Below are positions 10,568 through 19,245 of a stretch of DNA of 64,000 nucleotides, piece after piece. This DNA comes from Mesorhizobium sp. Root554 (GTDB taxonomy: Bacteria > Pseudomonadota > Alphaproteobacteria > Rhizobiales > Rhizobiaceae). The translations under genes and the position numbers were made by a program. Under the pieces are notes generated by a model. That model searched no databases and was not told the DNA's origin. It was given only the letters and a program-made list of their open reading frames with translations. The stretch's first letter is position 1, and each line of letters starts with the position of its first letter. The DNA is taken from positions 3,089,715-3,153,714 of the forward strand of contig NZ_LMGA01000001.1 of NCBI RefSeq assembly GCF_001427025.1. Reading direction: 5' to 3'.

Positions 10568-11508
10568 TGCCCGAGGCAGGCGCTTTTTCGAGCGGGGAGC
10601 CGGACGGGCTCTCCGCTCAAAACCTCGACCGCCTCGAGCGGCTGCGGGAGAAGCGCTTTGCCGGTGCGCTTCTGGCGCCGGCCTTGCTCGCTCTGCTGGC
10701 GACAACGACCTTTCCGCTGTTTTTCCTGGTCTGGATCAGCGCCCAGCGCAAAGACCTGGCCATGCCCTTCATGGACGGCTTCGTCGGCCTCGAGAATTAC
10801 CGCCAGTTGCTCGGTGATCCGCGCTTCTGGGAATCGCTCGGCCTCAGCATGATCTACACGGTTTCCACCGTCGTGCTGCAGGTGGCGATCGGACTGGCGC
10901 TGGCGCTGCTGCTGATGAAGATGAAGCGCGGCCAGACGCTGTTCCGCATCATCGCCATCCTGCCGGTGGTGCTGTCGCCCGCGGTGGTCGGCATGGTCTG
11001 GCGCTCCTTCATGCTGACGCCGGAGTTCGGCGTCATTGACTATCTTTCGATCACCGCCGGTTTCGGCAGCAGGAACTGGCTGGGCGATCCGACGCTGGCG
11101 ATGATCTCGGTCATCGTCATCCACACCTGGCAATGGACGCCCTTCGCCTTCATGGTGCTGCTGGCGAGCCTCGCAGCACTGCCGGAAGACATTTACGAGG
11201 CCGCGCGCATCGACCGTGCCAATTCATGGCAGCGCTTCACCCGCATCACCCTGCCGCTGCTACGGCCGGCCATCGTCATGGTCGTCATCATGCGCACCAT
11301 GGTGGCTCTGACGGCCTTCGCCGCGATCTATGTCGTCACCGCCGGCGGGCCGGGGACCGCGACCGAAATCCTCAACCTCTATGCCTACAGGAAGTCGTTC
11401 ACCGAGCTTTCGCTCGGCTACGGTTCGGCGCTGGCGGTCGCGCTGCTGATCGTGACGGTGCTCATTTCCTTCGTGCTGTTCCTGCTCAGAAGGGAGCGCA
11501 CGGCATGA
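10567..11508 (+). CDS. ABC transporter permease, MalF/UgpA-like
   Basis: This inner-membrane permease of 313 residues belongs to the sugar-importer type. After a hydrophilic N-terminus of about 35 residues it has a first helix (LLAPALLALLATTTFPLFFLV, in part) and five more, with the coupling sequence EAARIDRANSWQRFTRITLPLL near residues 215-235 (EAARIDRAN is the diagnostic EAA core). The ATG at 10567 shares its A with the TGA stop of the binding-protein gene, so the two are translationally coupled. The frame is open further upstream, but those residues are antisense-like translation of the preceding gene. Its partner permease follows with a 4-base overlap. Confidence 0.93.
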   Translation: MPEAGAFSSGEPDGLSAQNLDRLERLREKRFAGALLAPALLALLATTTFPLFFLVWISAQRKDLAMPFMDGFVGLENYRQLLGDPRFWESLGLSMIYTVSTVVLQVAIGLALALLLMKMKRGQTLFRIIAILPVVLSPAVVGMVWRSFMLTPEFGVIDYLSITAGFGSRNWLGDPTLAMISVIVIHTWQWTPFAFMVLLASLAALPEDIYEAARIDRANSWQRFTRITLPLLRPAIVMVVIMRTMVALTAFAAIYVVTAGGPGTATEILNLYAYRKSFTELSLGYGSALAVALLIVTVLISFVLFLLRRERTA

Positions 11509-12338
11509 GGCATCTGCGCTCCGCCGCCATCCTGATCGGCGCCCTCGTCTTCACCTTCGCCTGGGTATTCCCGATCCTGTGGAGCGTGCTCAACTCGTTC
11601 AAGACGGAGCAGGATATTCTCGCCTATCCGCCGAAGCTGTTCTTCGAACCGACGCTCGCAGCCTACCGGCAGGTCCTGTTCGGCGCGCAGTCGATCCTGC
11701 CCAATGTCTGGAGCAGCATCGTCATCTCGGTCGGCACCACGGTCATCACCATGATCCTGGCGGTTCCGGCGGCCTATGCGCTGGCGCGGCTGCAGGTGCC
11801 GGGAAAGAAAAGCGCCGGCTTCTACATCCTCGTCACCCAGATGCTGCCGCCGGTGGGAATCATCATCCCCTACTTCCTGGCGCTCCGGAACATCGGCTGG
11901 ATGGATACCTATCACGGCATCATCATCATCTATCTGTCCTTCTCGCTGCCTTTCGCGATCTGGCTGATGGTCTCCTATTTCGAGGACGTTCCGTGGGAGA
12001 TGGAGGAAGCCGCCGCCGTCGACGGCGCCGGCCGGCTGACCACGCTATGGCGCATCATCATCCCGCAAGTGAAGGGCGGCATCGCCGTCACCGTCGTCTT
12101 CGTGTTCCTGAATGCCTGGAACGAGTTCCTGTTCGCCGTCGTGCTCAGCGGCAATACGGTGAGGCCGGTCACCATCGCCATGTTCAATTTCGTTTCGGTC
12201 GAGCAGACGCTGTGGGCCCAGCTAGCGGCGGTCTCGGTCGTCGCCATGCTGCCTGTGGTCATACTCGGCATTGTCGCGCAGCAGCACATCGTCAAGGGCC
12301 TCACCGTTGGCGCCGTGAAGGGAGGGGGTCGGCGATGA
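11505..12338 (+). CDS. ABC transporter permease, MalG/UgpE-like
   Basis: This second permease of 277 residues pairs with the upstream one to form the membrane channel. The first helix lies near residues 7-25 (AAILIGALVFTFAWVFPIL) and the coupling loop EEAAAVDGAGRLTTLWRI near residues 165-185. The protein ends with a final helix and a short basic tail. The start ATG at 11505 overlaps the preceding stop as ATGA, and the stop overlaps the ATPase start in the same way, which fixes the starts with good certainty. The family is CUT1-type carbohydrate importers; the substrate is not deducible from it. Confidence 0.93.
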   Translation: MRHLRSAAILIGALVFTFAWVFPILWSVLNSFKTEQDILAYPPKLFFEPTLAAYRQVLFGAQSILPNVWSSIVISVGTTVITMILAVPAAYALARLQVPGKKSAGFYILVTQMLPPVGIIIPYFLALRNIGWMDTYHGIIIIYLSFSLPFAIWLMVSYFEDVPWEMEEAAAVDGAGRLTTLWRIIIPQVKGGIAVTVVFVFLNAWNEFLFAVVLSGNTVRPVTIAMFNFVSVEQTLWAQLAAVSVVAMLPVVILGIVAQQHIVKGLTVGAVKGGGRR

Positions 12339-13393
12339 CGACACAAGGTCAGGTCAGGCTCGAAAACGTCGCCAAGTATCACGGGCAGGTGGCGGCATTG
12401 AAGAATGTCGAGCTGGACATCCGGCCGGGCGAGTTCTTTGCCCTGCTCGGGCCGTCCGGCTCCGGCAAGAGCACCACGCTGCGGCTGCTGGCCGGTCTCG
12501 ACAAGCCGACGCGCGGCCGCATCCTGTTCGACGGCGCCGATGTCACCGCGAAAGGCGCGCAGGACCGCGACGTCGCCATGGTGTTCCAGAGCTACGCGCT
12601 CTACCCGCATATGACGGTTGCGCAGAATATTTCCTTTCCGCTGGAAATGGAAAAGACTCCGAAGGCCGAAATCGCCGGCCGCGTCCAGGAGGCTGCCCGC
12701 AAGGTGCGGATCGAACACCTGCTGGACCGGCGGCCGGGACAGCTTTCGGGCGGCCAGCAGCAGCGCTGCGCGCTGGCGCGCGCGATAGTGCGCCGGTCCG
12801 GCCTGTTCCTGCTCGACGAGCCGCTGTCCAACCTCGACGCCAAGCTGCGACTCGAAACGCGAACCGAGTTGAAACGCCTTCAGCGCAGCCTTGGCGTCAC
12901 TACGGTCTATGTCACCCACGACCAGGAAGAAGCCCTGACGCTGGCCGACCGCATGGCGGTGTTCATGGATGGGGAAATCCGCCAGATCGGCAGTCCGGCC
13001 GAGGTGTTCGCCTGGCCGAATTCCATCGAGGTGGCGGCTTTCATCGGCAGCCCGCCGATGAATTTGATGAAGGCGGCCTTGAAGGACGGCGTGCCGTCCA
13101 TTGACGGCCGGCCGCTCGATGTGAAGCCGGTCTCCGGCTCCCCGGAGGTGATTGTCGGTGTGCGCCCGTCCGCGGTGCGGATCGGCGGCGACGGCATCCG
13201 CGCGACGGTCGATCTCGTCGAGAACCTCGGCGACAACGCGATCCTCGATCTGAGCTATGAAGGCGGCACGGCGCGGGCCCGCGTCGACGATGCGGCGGAC
13301 TATGCCGAAGGGCAGACCGTCGCCATGTCGTTCGATGCAAAGAACATCCATCTGTTCGATGCCGCAAGCGGCCGGCGCCTGGAGGTCCAGTGA
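12335..13393 (+). CDS. ABC transporter ATP-binding protein, UgpC/MalK-like
   Basis: This ATPase of 352 residues energises the carbohydrate importer. Walker A is GPSGSGKST at about residues 39-47, the Q-loop is in VFQSYALYPHMTV, the signature is LSGGQQQRCALARAI, and Walker B is LFLLDEPLSNLD, followed by the switch histidine in VTHDQEEA. A C-terminal OB/TOBE domain (about residues 240-350), typical of MalK-like subunits, is present but short. ATG 12335 overlaps the upstream stop by 4 bases. The stop at 13393 overlaps the GTG start of the regulator gene. The whole transporter plus regulator therefore reads as one message. Confidence 0.94.
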   Translation: MTTQGQVRLENVAKYHGQVAALKNVELDIRPGEFFALLGPSGSGKSTTLRLLAGLDKPTRGRILFDGADVTAKGAQDRDVAMVFQSYALYPHMTVAQNISFPLEMEKTPKAEIAGRVQEAARKVRIEHLLDRRPGQLSGGQQQRCALARAIVRRSGLFLLDEPLSNLDAKLRLETRTELKRLQRSLGVTTVYVTHDQEEALTLADRMAVFMDGEIRQIGSPAEVFAWPNSIEVAAFIGSPPMNLMKAALKDGVPSIDGRPLDVKPVSGSPEVIVGVRPSAVRIGGDGIRATVDLVENLGDNAILDLSYEGGTARARVDDAADYAEGQTVAMSFDAKNIHLFDAASGRRLEVQ

Positions 13394-14169
13394 CCGTGAA
13401 GGACAATCCGGCGATCTTCGCTTCCGAAATCGACAGCGCCAGCCGCGTTCCGCTGCATGTGCAGGTGCGCCGGCTGATCCGCGAGAAGACGATAGACGGC
13501 GCTCTGGTCAACGGCGAAGGCCGGCTCAAGACCGAGGCGGAACTCGGCGAGATCTTCGGCGTCAGCCGCATCACCATCCGCAACGCCATCCAGCCGCTGG
13601 TCGATCAGGGCATGTTCTCGCGCACCCGCGGCAAGGGCACCTTCCTGCGCAGTTCCGAGATCGAGAACTGGGGCGGCACGCTGATCGGTTTCGTCGAAAG
13701 CGGCGACGAAGCCGGGTTCGAACCGGTCGGCGAAATCCTGCATCAGGGCATGACCAATCGCCATGACAGCGACGTCGCAACCCTTCTGAAGGAGCGCGCC
13801 GTCTTTGAACTGCGCCGGCTGCGCTCGGCCGACGGCACGCCGGTGGCGATCGAGCAAGCCTTCTATCCGCCCGACATCGGCGTCGAGCTTGCCGCACGCG
13901 ACCTGACCGACGCGGCGATCTACCGGATTTTTGAAGAGGAACTCGGCTTCGAGATCAAGGAAGCCCGGCAGACGATCGGCGCAACGCTTGCTGATGCCCA
14001 ACAGGCGGCGCGGCTCGGCGTCAGGCAGGGCCATGCGCTGATTTCTGTCGAACGCCTGACCATCGACCGCGAAGGCCGCCCGCTGGAGTTGCTGCGCGCC
14101 GTCTACGTGCCGGAGCGCCATCAGTTTTCCATCACGCTGACGCGCCGAAACGCCAAGCCCAGCGCCTAA
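13390..14169 (+). CDS. GntR family regulator with UTRA domain (HutC subfamily)
   Basis: This transcription factor of 259 residues has a GntR winged helix near residues 18-85 (VPLHVQVRRLIREK, then LKTEAELGEIFGVSRITIRNAI, quoted in parts; the recognition helix is SRITIRNAI, followed by the wing TRGKGTFL). A UTRA ligand-binding domain follows (about residues 105-250, with ELRRLRSADGTPVAIEQAF in the core). UTRA domains usually sense a sugar, sugar phosphate or histidine-type metabolite. The GTG start at 13390 has GGAGG at 13381-13385 and overlaps the ATPase stop. It probably represses its own operon; a palindrome at 9115-9124 is a candidate operator. Confidence 0.9.
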   Translation: MTVKDNPAIFASEIDSASRVPLHVQVRRLIREKTIDGALVNGEGRLKTEAELGEIFGVSRITIRNAIQPLVDQGMFSRTRGKGTFLRSSEIENWGGTLIGFVESGDEAGFEPVGEILHQGMTNRHDSDVATLLKERAVFELRRLRSADGTPVAIEQAFYPPDIGVELAARDLTDAAIYRIFEEELGFEIKEARQTIGATLADAQQAARLGVRQGHALISVERLTIDREGRPLELLRAVYVPERHQFSITLTRRNAKPSA

Positions 14170-14198
14170 CGACCCAAGTGCCCAGCCGGAGAAAAATC

Positions 14199-15833
14199 AT
14201 GGAAAAGACAAGACCCGACATCGTCATCATCCTGAATGACGACATGGGTTTCTCCGACATCGGCTGCTACGGCGGCGAGGTCCAGACGCCCAACCTCGAC
14301 CGGCTGGCGATGGATGGACTGCGCTACTCGCAATTCTACAACACCGCGCGCTGCTCGCCTTCCCGCGCATCGCTGATGACGGGCCTGCATCCGCACCAGA
14401 CGGGGATTGGCATCCTGACTTACGACACCGGCCCGGAAGGCTATGCCGGGGACCTCAACCGCAACTGCGTCACCATGGCGGAGGTTCTGCGCTCGGCCGG
14501 CTACGGCACCTATCTCAGCGGCAAGTGGCATGTCGCCAAGAACCTGACGGAGCCAACGGATTCGTGGCCCATGCAGCGCGGCTTCGACAAATTCTACGGC
14601 ACGATCATCGGCGCCGGCAGCTTCTATTACCCGAACACGCTGACGCGCGGGAACGACAATATCGACCATGAGGCGGCAAACGATCCGGAGTTCTTCTACA
14701 CCGACGCCATCAGCGATCAGGCCGCCGCCTTTATCCGCCAGCACCATGAGGCGACGCCGGACAAGCCGCTTTTCCAGTATGTGACCTACACCGCGCCGCA
14801 CTGGCCACTGCATGCGCATGACGAGGACATCGCCAAATACAAGGGTCGTTTCGACGCCGGCTGGGACAGGCTGCGCGAGCAGCGGTTGGAACGGTTGGTG
14901 CGCGCCGGCATCATTGATGCGTCGTGGACGCTGACCGATCGCGACCCGACGCAGCCGCCATGGGAAACCGCCGAGCAGAAGGAATGGCTGCTGCGCTGCA
15001 TGGAAGTTTACGCGGCCCAGATCGACCGCATGGACCAGGGCATAGGGCGCATCATCGCCGCGCTTGAGGAAACCGGCCGGCTGGACAACACGCTGGTCAT
15101 CTTCCTGTCCGACAATGGCGCCTGCGCCGAGGACATCCCCGAAGGCGTCAATGTCCAATCGCTTGTCGACGATCTTATGATTGCGCGCGCCGAAACCCGC
15201 GACGGACGGCCGGTTCTGCTTGGCAATGATCCAACGGTCATGCCGGGAGCGGAGGATACGTACCAGAGCTATGGTGTCGCCTGGGCCAATCTCTCCAATA
15301 CGCCCTTCCGGCTCTACAAGCACTGGATCCACGAGGGCGGCATCGCCACGCCACTGATCGCCCACTGGCCGAACGGCATCGCCGAAAAGGGCGGCTTGCG
15401 GCATACACCCGGCCAGTTGCCCGACCTGATGGCGACGGTGCTGGAAGTGAGCGGGGCGCAGTATCCGCGGACATTTGAAGGCCATGAGATTCAACCGCTG
15501 GAGGGCATCAGCCTGGCGCGTTCGTTCCCGTCCGACCAGGAACGGACCGAGCCGCTATTCTGGGAGCATGAGGGCAATGCCGCGGTGCGCGTCGGCAAAT
15601 GGAAGCTGGTGCGCGAATACCCGAAGGACTGGGAACTCTACGACATGGAGACCGACCGCACGGAGATGCGCGATCTCGCCTCGGCCCATTCTGAACGTGT
15701 CAGCGCCATGAAAGCGCAGTACCACGAATGGGCCAGACGCTGCGGCGTCATTCCGCGGGAAAAGATTCTCGAAGAGATGAAGAAGCTGGGCGGCACGGCA
15801 TTCTGGGAAAAGGAGGACGAAAGCGCCGGTTGA
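14199..15833 (+). CDS. Sulfatase (arylsulfatase type)
   Basis: This sulfuric-ester hydrolase of 544 residues closes the sugar-ABC operon. The formylglycine motif is present as CSPSRASLMTG: Cys52, in the C-x-P-x-R pattern, must be converted to formylglycine by a sulfatase-modifying enzyme that is not encoded in this window. Metal-binding residues are visible in LNDDMGFSDIGCYGG near residues 12-26 and in IFLSDNGAC. The invariant lysine region is SGKWHVAK. No signal peptide is seen, so it probably acts in the cytoplasm on an imported sulfated substrate. ATG 14199 is chosen from GGAGA about 6 bases upstream; a GTG at 14178 would add seven residues. It is 29 bases after the regulator gene. Confidence 0.92.
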   Translation: MEKTRPDIVIILNDDMGFSDIGCYGGEVQTPNLDRLAMDGLRYSQFYNTARCSPSRASLMTGLHPHQTGIGILTYDTGPEGYAGDLNRNCVTMAEVLRSAGYGTYLSGKWHVAKNLTEPTDSWPMQRGFDKFYGTIIGAGSFYYPNTLTRGNDNIDHEAANDPEFFYTDAISDQAAAFIRQHHEATPDKPLFQYVTYTAPHWPLHAHDEDIAKYKGRFDAGWDRLREQRLERLVRAGIIDASWTLTDRDPTQPPWETAEQKEWLLRCMEVYAAQIDRMDQGIGRIIAALEETGRLDNTLVIFLSDNGACAEDIPEGVNVQSLVDDLMIARAETRDGRPVLLGNDPTVMPGAEDTYQSYGVAWANLSNTPFRLYKHWIHEGGIATPLIAHWPNGIAEKGGLRHTPGQLPDLMATVLEVSGAQYPRTFEGHEIQPLEGISLARSFPSDQERTEPLFWEHEGNAAVRVGKWKLVREYPKDWELYDMETDRTEMRDLASAHSERVSAMKAQYHEWARRCGVIPREKILEEMKKLGGTAFWEKEDESAG

Positions 15834-15846
15834 CGGGGCTCTCGTC

Positions 15847-17352
15847 CTAAGTTTCTTCTTCGAAAATTTCGCCACGCCGTTGCCGCATCGCCGGCAGCAG
15901 AACCAGGATCAACAGCGCCCCGGCAGCGATCAGCATCGCCGCCGAGAGCGGACTGGTGAAGAAGGTCGAAACGTTGCCATGCGAGAGTTGCATGGAACGG
16001 CGCAAATTCTCTTCCATCATCGGGCCCAGGATGAAGCCGAGAAGCATGGGCGCTGCTTCGCAACGCCAGCGGTAAAAGAAATACCCCAGCACGCCGAACG
16101 CCGCCCCGAGATAAATCTGGAAGACGCTGTTCTTGATGCCGAACAGGCCTATGCAGCAGAAGAGCAGGATGGCCGGAAACAGCACGTTGTAGCGCACCCT
16201 GAGCAGCCACACCCAGATCGAGATCAGTGGCAGGTTGAACACCAGAAGCATCAGATTGCCGAACCACATCGACACGATGAGGCCCCAGAACAGCGCCGGC
16301 TCCGTCGTCATCACCTGCGGTCCGGGCTGGATGCCGTGGATCATCATGGCGCCGATCATCAGCGCCATGGTGCCGTTGCTGGGAATGCCGAGCGTCAGCA
16401 TGGGAATGAACGCGGTCTGCGCTCCGGCATTGTTGGCCGATTCCGGTCCTGCGACGCCTTCGATCGCCCCTTTTCCGAAACGTTCCGGATGCTTGGAAAT
16501 CCGCTTCTCGATCATGTAGGAGGCGAAGGATGCGAGCATGCCGCCGCCGCCTGGCAGGATGCCGAGCAGCGAGCCGGCAATCGTTCCGCGCGCGATGGCG
16601 GGAACCGACGCCTTCACCTCGTCCTTCGTCAGCCACAGGCCCTTGACCTTTTCGGTGACGAGTTGGCGGTTGGAATTCTTGTTGGCGCCGACGATCACGT
16701 CGGTGAAGGCGAAGAAGCCCATCGCCAGCGCGACGAACTCGATGCCGTCGGATAGCCGCAGCACGCCGAAGGTGAAGCGCTGCGCCCCGCTTCCCGGATC
16801 GGTTCCGACAAGTCCGAGCAGCAGCCCGAGAACGATCATGGCGAGGGCTTTCAGGATCGATCCCTGGGCCAGGATGATCGAAGCAATGAGCCCGAGCACC
16901 ATCAAGGAGAAATATTCCGTTGGTCCGAATGTAAGCGCTACCCGGGCCAGTACGGGCGCGAAGGCGGCCACGATCAAGGTGGCCACTGAGCCGGCGACGA
17001 AAGAGCCGATGGCGGAGATCGCCAGGGCCGCGCCGGCGCGGCCCTGTTTCGCCATCTGGTGACCGTCCAGGCAGGTGACGACGGAGGCGACCTCGCCGGG
17101 TATATTCACCAGGATCGAAGTGGTCGAGCCGCCATAGCTCGCGCCGTAATAAATGCCGGAAAGCATGATGAGTGCCGACACCGGTTCGAGCTGGAACGTT
17201 ATGGGCAGAAGCATGGCGATCGTCGCCAGCGGCCCCAGCCCGGGCAGCACGCCAATGGCGGTACCGAGCACCGCCCCGATCAGGCAATAGAAAAGGTTTG
17301 CCGGCGAAACCGCCGTCATGAAACCGAGGCTGAGATGTGCGATCAGATCCAT
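15847..17352 (-). CDS. tctA: Tripartite tricarboxylate transporter large permease TctA
   Basis: This large membrane subunit of 501 residues and about 12 helices belongs to a TctABC-type secondary transporter. Diagnostic family segments are GVLPGLGPLATIAMLLP near the N-terminus, YGGSTTSILVNIPGE, and the second repeat GILPGGGGMLASFASY. These two PGxGG-like loops are the hallmark of TctA. The ATG at 17352 overlaps the tctB stop by 10 bases and gives the usual family length; a longer frame to 17415 would only add sequence antisense to tctB. It is the last gene of the leftward operon and ends 13 bases from the convergent sulfatase stop. The substrate is an organic acid of unknown type. Confidence 0.95.
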   Translation of the reverse strand: MDLIAHLSLGFMTAVSPANLFYCLIGAVLGTAIGVLPGLGPLATIAMLLPITFQLEPVSALIMLSGIYYGASYGGSTTSILVNIPGEVASVVTCLDGHQMAKQGRAGAALAISAIGSFVAGSVATLIVAAFAPVLARVALTFGPTEYFSLMVLGLIASIILAQGSILKALAMIVLGLLLGLVGTDPGSGAQRFTFGVLRLSDGIEFVALAMGFFAFTDVIVGANKNSNRQLVTEKVKGLWLTKDEVKASVPAIARGTIAGSLLGILPGGGGMLASFASYMIEKRISKHPERFGKGAIEGVAGPESANNAGAQTAFIPMLTLGIPSNGTMALMIGAMMIHGIQPGPQVMTTEPALFWGLIVSMWFGNLMLLVFNLPLISIWVWLLRVRYNVLFPAILLFCCIGLFGIKNSVFQIYLGAAFGVLGYFFYRWRCEAAPMLLGFILGPMMEENLRRSMQLSHGNVSTFFTSPLSAAMLIAAGALLILVLLPAMRQRRGEIFEEET

Positions 17353-17810
17353 GACGGCAAATCCGGCCACAGAGGAATGAACAGGTTTAGGCCGTAGATG
17401 AAGATGGCCACGCACATGGCCAGCAGCACCACCGTCAGCACCGCCACGCGTTTCAGACTGAAACTGTCCGATGCCGCCGATGCCACGAACACAAGAAGCA
17501 GAACCGCGACCGCCAGACCAAACTTCATCAAGGCGACCGCAAAACCGACGACGGCAAGTGTGATCAGGAAAAGCGACTTGGCTTCGAACTTCTCCTGTGG
17601 CTCCGCATCATCGGAAGCAACAAGGCTGCGTCCGAAAATGACCACGCCGAGCAGTGCGAGAATCCCGCCCAGAACGACCGGGAAATATCCGGGACCCATA
17701 CGGGACGCGGTTCCCATATCGTAGTCGAGACCCCGCCAGACGGCGAATGCCCCGACCACGAGAAAGAACAGGCCGGACTTCATGTCAGCGCTGAAGTGCT
17801 TGCCGGTCAC
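17343..17810 (-). CDS. tctB: Tripartite tricarboxylate transporter small permease TctB
   Basis: This small membrane subunit of 155 residues has four predicted helices: GLFFLVVGAFAVWRGL near residues 13-28, GYFPVVLGGILALLGVVIFG, a pair in the middle (LFLITLAVVGFAVALMKFGLAVAVLLLVF in part), and a C-terminal one ending IYGLNLFIPLWPDLP. The GMGPGYFP-like sequence RMGPGYFPVVLG is a TctB signature. The GTG start at 17810 has GAGGAG about 6 bases upstream, which supports it. The gene lies 30 bases after tctC and overlaps tctA. It works with the large subunit and the periplasmic binding protein. Confidence 0.92.
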   Translation of the reverse strand: MTGKHFSADMKSGLFFLVVGAFAVWRGLDYDMGTASRMGPGYFPVVLGGILALLGVVIFGRSLVASDDAEPQEKFEAKSLFLITLAVVGFAVALMKFGLAVAVLLLVFVASAASDSFSLKRVAVLTVVLLAMCVAIFIYGLNLFIPLWPDLPSWI

Positions 17811-17840
17811 GGCCTGCTCCTCGGGATATCAGCCAACAGA

Positions 17841-18815
17841 TCAGCTGAGCGATTCAACGATCGGCTTCCATTTGGCCAGCTCGTTCTCGATATGCATGGT
17901 CATCGCGTCCGGTGTCGTTTCTGTAACCGGATTGGTCGCCACGGCCTGCAGCTCTTCCATGAACTTCTTGTCGGAAATGGCGGCGCCGGCCGCTTCAAAG
18001 AGTTTTGCCCTGATATCGTCCTGCAGGCCCTTGGGCGCGGAAATGCCGAGGAACGTTTCCGACACCAGGCCAGGAACGGTGTCCGCGGCTACCGCCAAAT
18101 CGGGATGGGAAGCGAGCTTCTTCTCGGAGCAGACCGCAAGGATCTTCAGCTGTCCTGATTTCTGGTACGGCAACACCGCGCCGATCACTTCGACCATCAT
18201 TTGCAGACGGCCGGCGACAATATCCTGAAGCGCCGGCGCGCCTCCCTGATAGCCGACATGTTCGATCTGCAGCCCGCCGGCCAGCTTCTTGAAAAGCTCG
18301 CCGGTCAGATGCGCCAGCCCGCCGACGCCGCCGCTGCCGTAGAACAATTCGTTAGGCTTCGCCTTGATCAGGTCGATCATCTCGGCGAGCGTGTTCGCCG
18401 GGACCTGCGGGTTGACCACGATCGCCCAGGGCTGCAGCGTCAACAGCCTGATGTGGGTGAAATCCTTGATCGGATCGAAGGAAACATCCTTGCCGGTCAG
18501 CGGCGCGGTGACATGTGTCGAGGCGCTGGCGAGCTGAAGCGTGTGGCCGTCGGCCGACGCTCTCGCCACCTCGCCGCTGGCGATCGCGCCACCGGCGCCG
18601 GGCGTGTTGTCGACGACAACCGGCTGGCCAAGCTGCTTGCTCAAAAGGTCGGCGAAGCGACGGGCGATGACATCCGAATTGCCTCCCGGCGCAAAGCCGA
18701 CGACGAACTGGACGGGCCGGCTTGGATAGGCGCCCTGCGCCAAAGCCATGCCCGGAACTGTCATCGTGTAGGCGACGGCTGCGCCGCCCGCTGCAAGGAA
18801 CTGCCTCCGATTCAT
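17841..18815 (-). CDS. tctC: Tripartite tricarboxylate transporter binding protein (Bug/TctC family)
   Basis: This periplasmic binding protein of 324 residues captures the cargo for TctAB. The N-terminus MNRRQFLAAGGAAVAYTMTV reads as a Tat-like or Sec signal with cleavage after ALA. The mature protein starts YPSRPVQFVVGFAPGGNSDVIAR, with the FAPGG motif that binds the ligand carboxylate in Bug proteins. The later segment VVDNTPGAGGAIASG is also characteristic. The start at 18815 is preceded by a GGGGAAA stretch. Bug proteins bind small carboxylates, aromatic acids or amides; which one applies here is unknown. The gene lies 37 bases after the cupin gene in the same operon. Confidence 0.95.
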   Translation of the reverse strand: MNRRQFLAAGGAAVAYTMTVPGMALAQGAYPSRPVQFVVGFAPGGNSDVIARRFADLLSKQLGQPVVVDNTPGAGGAIASGEVARASADGHTLQLASASTHVTAPLTGKDVSFDPIKDFTHIRLLTLQPWAIVVNPQVPANTLAEMIDLIKAKPNELFYGSGGVGGLAHLTGELFKKLAGGLQIEHVGYQGGAPALQDIVAGRLQMMVEVIGAVLPYQKSGQLKILAVCSEKKLASHPDLAVAADTVPGLVSETFLGISAPKGLQDDIRAKLFEAAGAAISDKKFMEELQAVATNPVTETTPDAMTMHIENELAKWKPIVESLS

Positions 18816-18852
18816 GATATTTCCCCTTTGTTTTTGTTGAATGGTTTCGGTC

Positions 18853-19245
18853 TCAGGCTTGGCGGCTGTCGCCATCTCCAATGACTTGCGTCGAGCGGTA
18901 GGCGCTGGAGAAGGTGATGGCGAGTTCGGCCATGGTGCTGCCGACGTTGCGTGCGTTGTGGACGACATTGGGCGGGATGACGATGACATCGCCCTCCTGC
19001 ATTTCGACTTCCAGATCGTTCCAGCTATGGACGATGTGCCCGCGGATAACGGTGAGGACCTCCTCGCAATCGGGATGAAGATGGCGGTCGTTCATCTGGC
19101 CGGGGTTGATAAAGCACAGCCCAGTGGTGAGTTCTTCCGAATTGCCTTGGCTTGCCGAGACGTGCCAGACGAGACGACCCCAGTCTGTGCGCACTTCGTC
19201 ATGGTCGCCGACGCGCGCCACGATTGGATTTTGATTAGACGCCAT
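18853..19245 (-). CDS. Cupin-domain protein
   Basis: This small protein of 130 residues folds as a single cupin barrel. The metal-binding motif 1 is seen as HLHPDCEEVLTVIRG (two histidines and a glutamate) and motif 2 as GDVIVIPPNVVHNARN (the final histidine), so a bound divalent metal is likely. Such cupins act as isomerases, dioxygenases or sensors of sugar acids. Its reading frame overlaps the end of the oxidoreductase gene by 11 bases, which ties it to the catabolic operon. The exact reaction cannot be assigned from sequence. A role in opening or isomerising the imported acid is an inference from its neighbours. Confidence 0.88.
   Translation of the reverse strand: MASNQNPIVARVGDHDEVRTDWGRLVWHVSASQGNSEELTTGLCFINPGQMNDRHLHPDCEEVLTVIRGHIVHSWNDLEVEMQEGDVIVIPPNVVHNARNVGSTMAELAITFSSAYRSTQVIGDGDSRQA

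Noticed and set aside
14178-14198. GTG start seven codons upstream for the sulfatase
   Set aside because: The ATG at 14199 has a better-spaced ribosome site, and the extra residues do not belong to the family N-terminus.
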